From Actinobacteria bacterium UBA2541 (lineage in GTDB: Bacteria > Actinomycetota > Actinomycetes > Nanopelagicales > Nanopelagicaceae): DNA of 9,430 nt. Shown in pieces: positions 6,813 through 9,430 of this stretch; the stretch's first letter is position 1, and each line of letters begins with the position of its first letter. The DNA lies in contig DDMR01000098.1 in assembly GCA_002340925.1 (NCBI GenBank), positions 777 through 10,206 on the forward strand, read 5' to 3'. The notes under the pieces were generated by a model. The model saw nothing but the letters and a program-made list of their open reading frames with translations. It was not told where the DNA came from and did not search any database. Made by a program: the position numbers and the translations under genes.

Positions 6813-6854
6813 CTGCGGCTCCTGCCATATCGCGAACGTGGGCTGAAGAACTCC

Positions 6855-6860
6855 TACTAT
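6855..6860 (+). promoter_or_regulatory. Candidate -10 box for a leaderless DUF2256-photolyase transcript
   Basis: TACTAT fits the actinobacterial TANNNT -10 motif and lies exactly six bases before the ATG at 6867. Transcription would therefore begin at the start codon itself. No Shine-Dalgarno sequence precedes that ATG, which agrees with a leaderless mRNA. The -35 region (GCGAAC) is weak. Confidence 0.55.
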
Positions 6861-6866
6861 TACGCA

Positions 6867-7010
6867 ATGTCTCGCGTAGCTAAAACCAAGAATGGGTTCG
6901 CACCCAAAGTCTGCGTGCGCTGCGGCCTGGAATTCGAATGGCGAAAGAAGTGGGCCAAGAACTGGGACGATGTTAAATACTGTAGCGATCGATGCCGTGA
7001 AAATAAATGA
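6867..7010 (+). CDS. DUF2256 family four-cysteine zinc-ribbon-like protein
   Basis: This 47-residue basic protein has two CxxC-type pairs, Cys16-x2-Cys19 and Cys39-x3-Cys43, around the hallmark [16 protein letters not shown] (25-40) of DUF2256 (PF10013). Such proteins commonly sit next to, or are fused with, photolyase/cryptochrome genes; their biochemical role is not established to my knowledge. The cysteines suggest a bound zinc ion, or possibly an iron-sulfur centre. The stop overlaps the photolyase ATG (ATGA), so the two are co-translated. The ATG appears leaderless, with a TACTAT box six bases upstream. A role in folding, cluster loading or DNA contact for the photolyase is possible but inferred only from neighbourhood. 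Confidence 0.9.
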   Translation: MSRVAKTKNGFAPKVCVRCGLEFEWRKKWAKNWDDVKYCSDRCRENK

Positions 7011-8479
7011 AGCGCATTATCTATATTCCCTTTGATCACTTAAATCAGAAATATGGAGCGCTAAAGATAGCTAATCCCAAAGAAGATCTGATTGTGTTTG
7101 TCGAAAGTGCTCGGATGACAACTGGGCGCGATTGGCATAAAGAACGCCTCTTCTTTCTTATCGCTAGCGCAAGACATTTTGCAAAGTCACTTGAGGATGC
7201 AGGCTTCACGGTTGAATACGTAAAGGCTGAGACAACAATTGATGGCCTAAAAACCATTCAAGCAAAACATAAAATCACCGAAGTTATCTGTGCCGAACCT
7301 TCATCCCATCGCCAATTTGCTGCACTAAAAGAATTTCGTGCCACATTTATCGCGAATGATTTCTTCTTGACTCCTCGCCCACTATTCGAAGATTGGGCTG
7401 GCTCGCAGAAATCATTTCTGATGGAGAATTTCTACCGTTTGCAACGATCTCGACTAAACATCCTGATTGAAAAAGGCAAACCAACCGGTGGCGCCTGGAA
7501 CTTCGATAAAGAGAATCGTCTGCCACCACCAAAAAAATATGAGGGTCCAGCTTATTTAGAACATAAGCGCGATCAAATTGATTTAGAAGTTGCAACAGAA
7601 CTTGGCTACACCCCCACAACAACTTGGGCAACTACCAGAGCTGGCGCACTTGCTCAGTTAAAAAACTTTATTGATAATCATTTTGCCGAATTTGGCCCGC
7701 TCGAAGATGCAATGACAACAGATAATTGGGCGCTTCATCACTCACTTCTATCGCCATATTTAAATAACGGCTTACTGCATGCCGAAGAAGTTATTGCCGC
7801 AGCTGTAAAAGCCTTTGATGCCGGCAAGGTCCCGATCGAATCCTGCGAAGGTTTTGTTCGCCAAATAATTGGTTGGCGTGAATATGTAAATGGGATGTAT
7901 TGGTTTCTGGCCCCAGATTACCGCGAGAACAATCAGCTAAAGGCCACTCGCAAATTACTTCCGCTCTTTACGGATTCCAGCAAAACCAAGATGAATTGCA
8001 TGAAAGAAACGGTCAGCGATATCGAGGAACGTGCCTGGGTTCACCACATTCCACGACTTATGCTTCTAAGCAATCTTGCCTTAATCACCGGCACGAATCC
8101 ACAAGAGTTTCTAGATTGGATGCGCGAAGTATTTATCGATGCCAGCGAATGGGTGATGGTTCCGAATGTAATTGGTATGGGTGTGCACGCCGATGGTGGC
8201 GCGATGATGACAAAGCCGTATGCCGCAGGTGGCGCTTACATCTCGCGAATGAGTAATTACTGCAAGGGCTGCGAATACAACCCAAAACTTCGCATCGGTG
8301 AAAGCGCTTGTCCATTCACAACTTTGTATTGGGATTTCCTAGATCGCCACCGAGAAACGTTTGTTAAAAACCATCGCATGAGCCAACAAGTTTTTGGATT
8401 GAATCGATTGAGTGATTTGCCGGAACTAAAGCTGCGCGCCCAAGAAGTATTGAAGGGTCTAGATAAGGGAACTATTTAA
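7007..8479 (+). CDS. FeS-type (6-4) photolyase / bacterial cryptochrome (PhrB/CryB family)
   Basis: This 490-residue protein belongs to the deoxyribodipyrimidine photolyase-related family (DPRP, PF04244). An N-terminal Rossmann-like antenna domain (about 1-130) is followed by an all-helical FAD domain. Four cysteines match the 4Fe-4S ligands of Agrobacterium PhrB (350, 438, 441, 454) in exact spacing: Cys331, Cys419, Cys422 and Cys435. His346-His347 (WVHHIPRL) match the PhrB His365-His366 pair used in (6-4) photoproduct repair. PhrB and CryB bind FAD plus 6,7-dimethyl-8-ribityllumazine as antenna. The protein should repair (6-4) UV lesions using blue light, and a signalling role as in CryB is possible. 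It is coupled to DUF2256 by ATGA, lies divergent from the riboflavin operon, and its stop overlaps that of the convergent DUF393 gene. Confidence 0.93.
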   Translation: MKRIIYIPFDHLNQKYGALKIANPKEDLIVFVESARMTTGRDWHKERLFFLIASARHFAKSLEDAGFTVEYVKAETTIDGLKTIQAKHKITEVICAEPSSHRQFAALKEFRATFIANDFFLTPRPLFEDWAGSQKSFLMENFYRLQRSRLNILIEKGKPTGGAWNFDKENRLPPPKKYEGPAYLEHKRDQIDLEVATELGYTPTTTWATTRAGALAQLKNFIDNHFAEFGPLEDAMTTDNWALHHSLLSPYLNNGLLHAEEVIAAAVKAFDAGKVPIESCEGFVRQIIGWREYVNGMYWFLAPDYRENNQLKATRKLLPLFTDSSKTKMNCMKETVSDIEERAWVHHIPRLMLLSNLALITGTNPQEFLDWMREVFIDASEWVMVPNVIGMGVHADGGAMMTKPYAAGGAYISRMSNYCKGCEYNPKLRIGESACPFTTLYWDFLDRHRETFVKNHRMSQQVFGLNRLSDLPELKLRAQEVLKGLDKGTI

Positions 8480-8823
8480 GGCTTCAGATAACGCGAAAGC
8501 ATCTTTACTGGGGCCGAGCTTCGGTTTCGAGCAACCCACTGATATCCAATTCGGCCAAGTGGTCCAGATAAAGTAATTAACAAAGATAGAAACTTGTTTC
8601 CTCGGTGGTGAAGTAAAAATGCAACTGCCTTAGCCCCACTAAGTATTTTTGCATCTGTAAGCACAAAAACTTCGCGAGAACATTGCTCAAAAGTTAAGGT
8701 GAATTTCGAGAGATCTGTCGTATGAAAATCTAGAGCTTCAATCTTTAACTTCTTTTCAACCCATAAAATGGAGTTCTTACATAGCTCGCATTTGCCATCG
8801 TAGATAACAACTATTTCAGTCAT
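8476..8823 (-). CDS. DCC family thiol-disulfide oxidoreductase (DUF393)
   Basis: This 115-residue protein of PF04134 opens with IVVIYDGKCELC, the DxxCxxC signature of the family (Asp9, Cys12, Cys15), in a thioredoxin-like place near the N terminus. The family is predicted to be redox active but most members have no known substrate. The ATG at 8823-8821 is preferred because family members begin just before the first strand; an in-frame GTG at 8841 would add six residues without a better ribosome binding site. The start lies eight bases inside the DoxX-like gene, indicating translational coupling. The stop shares TTAA with the stop of the convergent photolyase, leaving no room for a terminator between them. 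Confidence 0.88.
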   Translation of the reverse strand: MTEIVVIYDGKCELCKNSILWVEKKLKIEALDFHTTDLSKFTLTFEQCSREVFVLTDAKILSGAKAVAFLLHHRGNKFLSLLITLSGPLGRIGYQWVARNRSSAPVKMLSRYLKP

Positions 8824-9211
8824 GCTGCTTGCGCCATGCACCCGTGCTCCATAAGGCCCAAACCACCAACAGTGGCTGGAAGAAGAGTCGAATTAATCTT
8901 GCTCTATCCCTATTCAACCCAAAGGCATCGATTCCATTTATATATTGCGAGATATTTCCCCAGAACACTGCAACAAAAAAGAGCGCTGCTAAGCGGCCGA
9001 TTAGCACCCGATATTTCCAGAAGAAAACTAGCCCCAGGCCTAACAAGATTTCTACAATGCCCGATGCAATCACTACAAAATCTGCATAATCTTCAAACAA
9101 TGATGGGACTTGCGCCTGAAATTCCTGTCGGCTTGTGGTCAGATGACCCAAACCGGCATAAGCAAGTGCAAACCCTAAAACAACTTGGGGAAACCTATGT
9201 ATTGGTTTCAT
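8816..9211 (-). CDS. DoxX-like integral membrane protein
   Basis: This 131-residue protein has four hydrophobic helices at about residues 8-24, 43-64, 69-88 and 107-123. It follows the DoxX/DoxX-like pattern: an early GHL (22-24), QVP (34-36), SGIVEILLGLGLVFF (50-64), a WGN motif in helix 3 (84-86), and a basic stretch RDRARLIRLFFQPLLVVWAL (101-120) leading into the last helix. Members include subunits of quinone- or thiol-linked oxidoreductases, but many are of unknown role. The start ATG at 9211 has no obvious Shine-Dalgarno sequence. It overlaps the DCC-family gene by eight bases and lies 34 bases after the CDGSH gene, so the three are probably one operon with a redox or detoxification theme. 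Confidence 0.85.
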   Translation of the reverse strand: MKPIHRFPQVVLGFALAYAGLGHLTTSRQEFQAQVPSLFEDYADFVVIASGIVEILLGLGLVFFWKYRVLIGRLAALFFVAVFWGNISQYINGIDAFGLNRDRARLIRLFFQPLLVVWALWSTGAWRKQHD

Positions 9212-9245
9212 GCATCTACTACTTTGTTAATTGCTTTGAAGAAAC

Positions 9246-9395
9246 CTAGTTGTTCTTCACATATTCAGATGCGTGAGGAAAACCATTTGCTTCAAGCTTC
9301 TCTGCCAGGTCGGCCCTTACAGCTTTAACAACCTTATGTGTTCCATCGCAGTTCTTCTCTTCATCTCTTGTGTAGCCACATTGACAAGCGCCCAT
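9246..9395 (-). CDS. Small CDGSH-type iron-sulfur protein
   Basis: This 49-residue protein has the start of a CDGSH iron-sulfur motif: Cys4-x-Cys6, Thr9, then Cys16-Asp-Gly-Thr-His20 (CDGTH). In known CDGSH proteins three cysteines and the histidine hold a labile 2Fe-2S cluster, and all four ligands are present here. The usual proline before the third cysteine is missing and the spacing is KNC rather than PxC. The C-terminal half (KVVKAVRADLAEKLEANGFP) is helical and charged, not a second CDGSH motif. The ATG at 9395 has AAGAGA six bases upstream. It is the first gene of the small minus-strand cluster with the DoxX-like and DCC genes. Its function is unknown beyond probable cluster binding. 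Confidence 0.85.
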   Translation of the reverse strand: MGACQCGYTRDEEKNCDGTHKVVKAVRADLAEKLEANGFPHASEYVKNN

Positions 9396-9430
9396 GAAAT
9401 TCTCTTTTCTATTTAGCGGTAAAGAAATTC

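Noticed and set aside
6522..6846. Plus-strand open frames over the ribD start and riboswitch
   Set aside because: They lie antisense to ribD and to the conserved RFN aptamer, whose RNA structure fully explains the sequence.
7900..8256. Open frame of 118 codons inside the photolyase in another frame
   Set aside because: It has no family resemblance and the photolyase frame is clearly the conserved one.
1..9430. CRISPR array, insertion sequence, or phage/plasmid functions
   Set aside because: No regularly spaced repeats, transposase, integrase or terminal inverted repeats were seen; apart from the tRNA fragments, the region looks like ordinary chromosome.

Overview
This window looks like the chromosome of a streamlined, low-to-mid GC actinobacterium, most like the freshwater acI group (Nanopelagicales / Planktophila-like). 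The reasons are short intergenic gaps, the ribD-ribE-ribBA-ribH order with an actinobacterial-style FMN riboswitch, a probable leaderless start with a TANNNT -10 box, a tRNA without encoded CCA, and protein sequences of actinobacterial type. The lineage is an inference from gene content; no marker gene in the window settles it.

Layout from left to right. Positions 1-2757 (minus strand) hold a polar amino acid ABC importer operon, transcribed ATPase, permease, permease, Tat-exported substrate-binding protein. The last gene runs off the left edge. Upstream of it (2758-2949) lies a control region with overlapping inverted repeats. Positions 2951-3066 hold a tRNA with its own terminator on the minus strand. 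The tRNA has an unusual anticodon arm, and two degenerate tRNA-like fragments follow at 3188-3270. Positions 3271-6800 (minus) hold the complete riboflavin operon: FMN riboswitch, ribD, ribE, ribBA, ribH, terminator. Each internal junction is a one-base TAATG overlap.

Divergent from the riboflavin operon, on the plus strand, are a 47-residue four-cysteine DUF2256 protein (6867-7010), probably leaderless, and an FeS-type (6-4) photolyase/cryptochrome (7007-8479). The two overlap by ATGA. Convergent with the photolyase, and sharing a TTAA stop overlap, is a small minus-strand redox-flavoured cluster: a CDGSH-type iron-sulfur protein (9246-9395), a DoxX-like membrane protein (8816-9211) and a DCC/DUF393 thiol oxidoreductase (8476-8823).

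How the genes may work together. Characterised members of this photolyase family (PhrB, CryB) bind FAD, a 4Fe-4S cluster and 6,7-dimethyl-8-ribityllumazine as antenna. The neighbouring operon makes both the lumazine (RibH product) and riboflavin (FAD precursor). The two units are back to back with only about 66 bases between the riboswitch and the DUF2256 start, so cofactor supply and light-dependent DNA repair may be linked. This is the most coherent biological story in the window. The most puzzling element is the odd tRNA and its relics.
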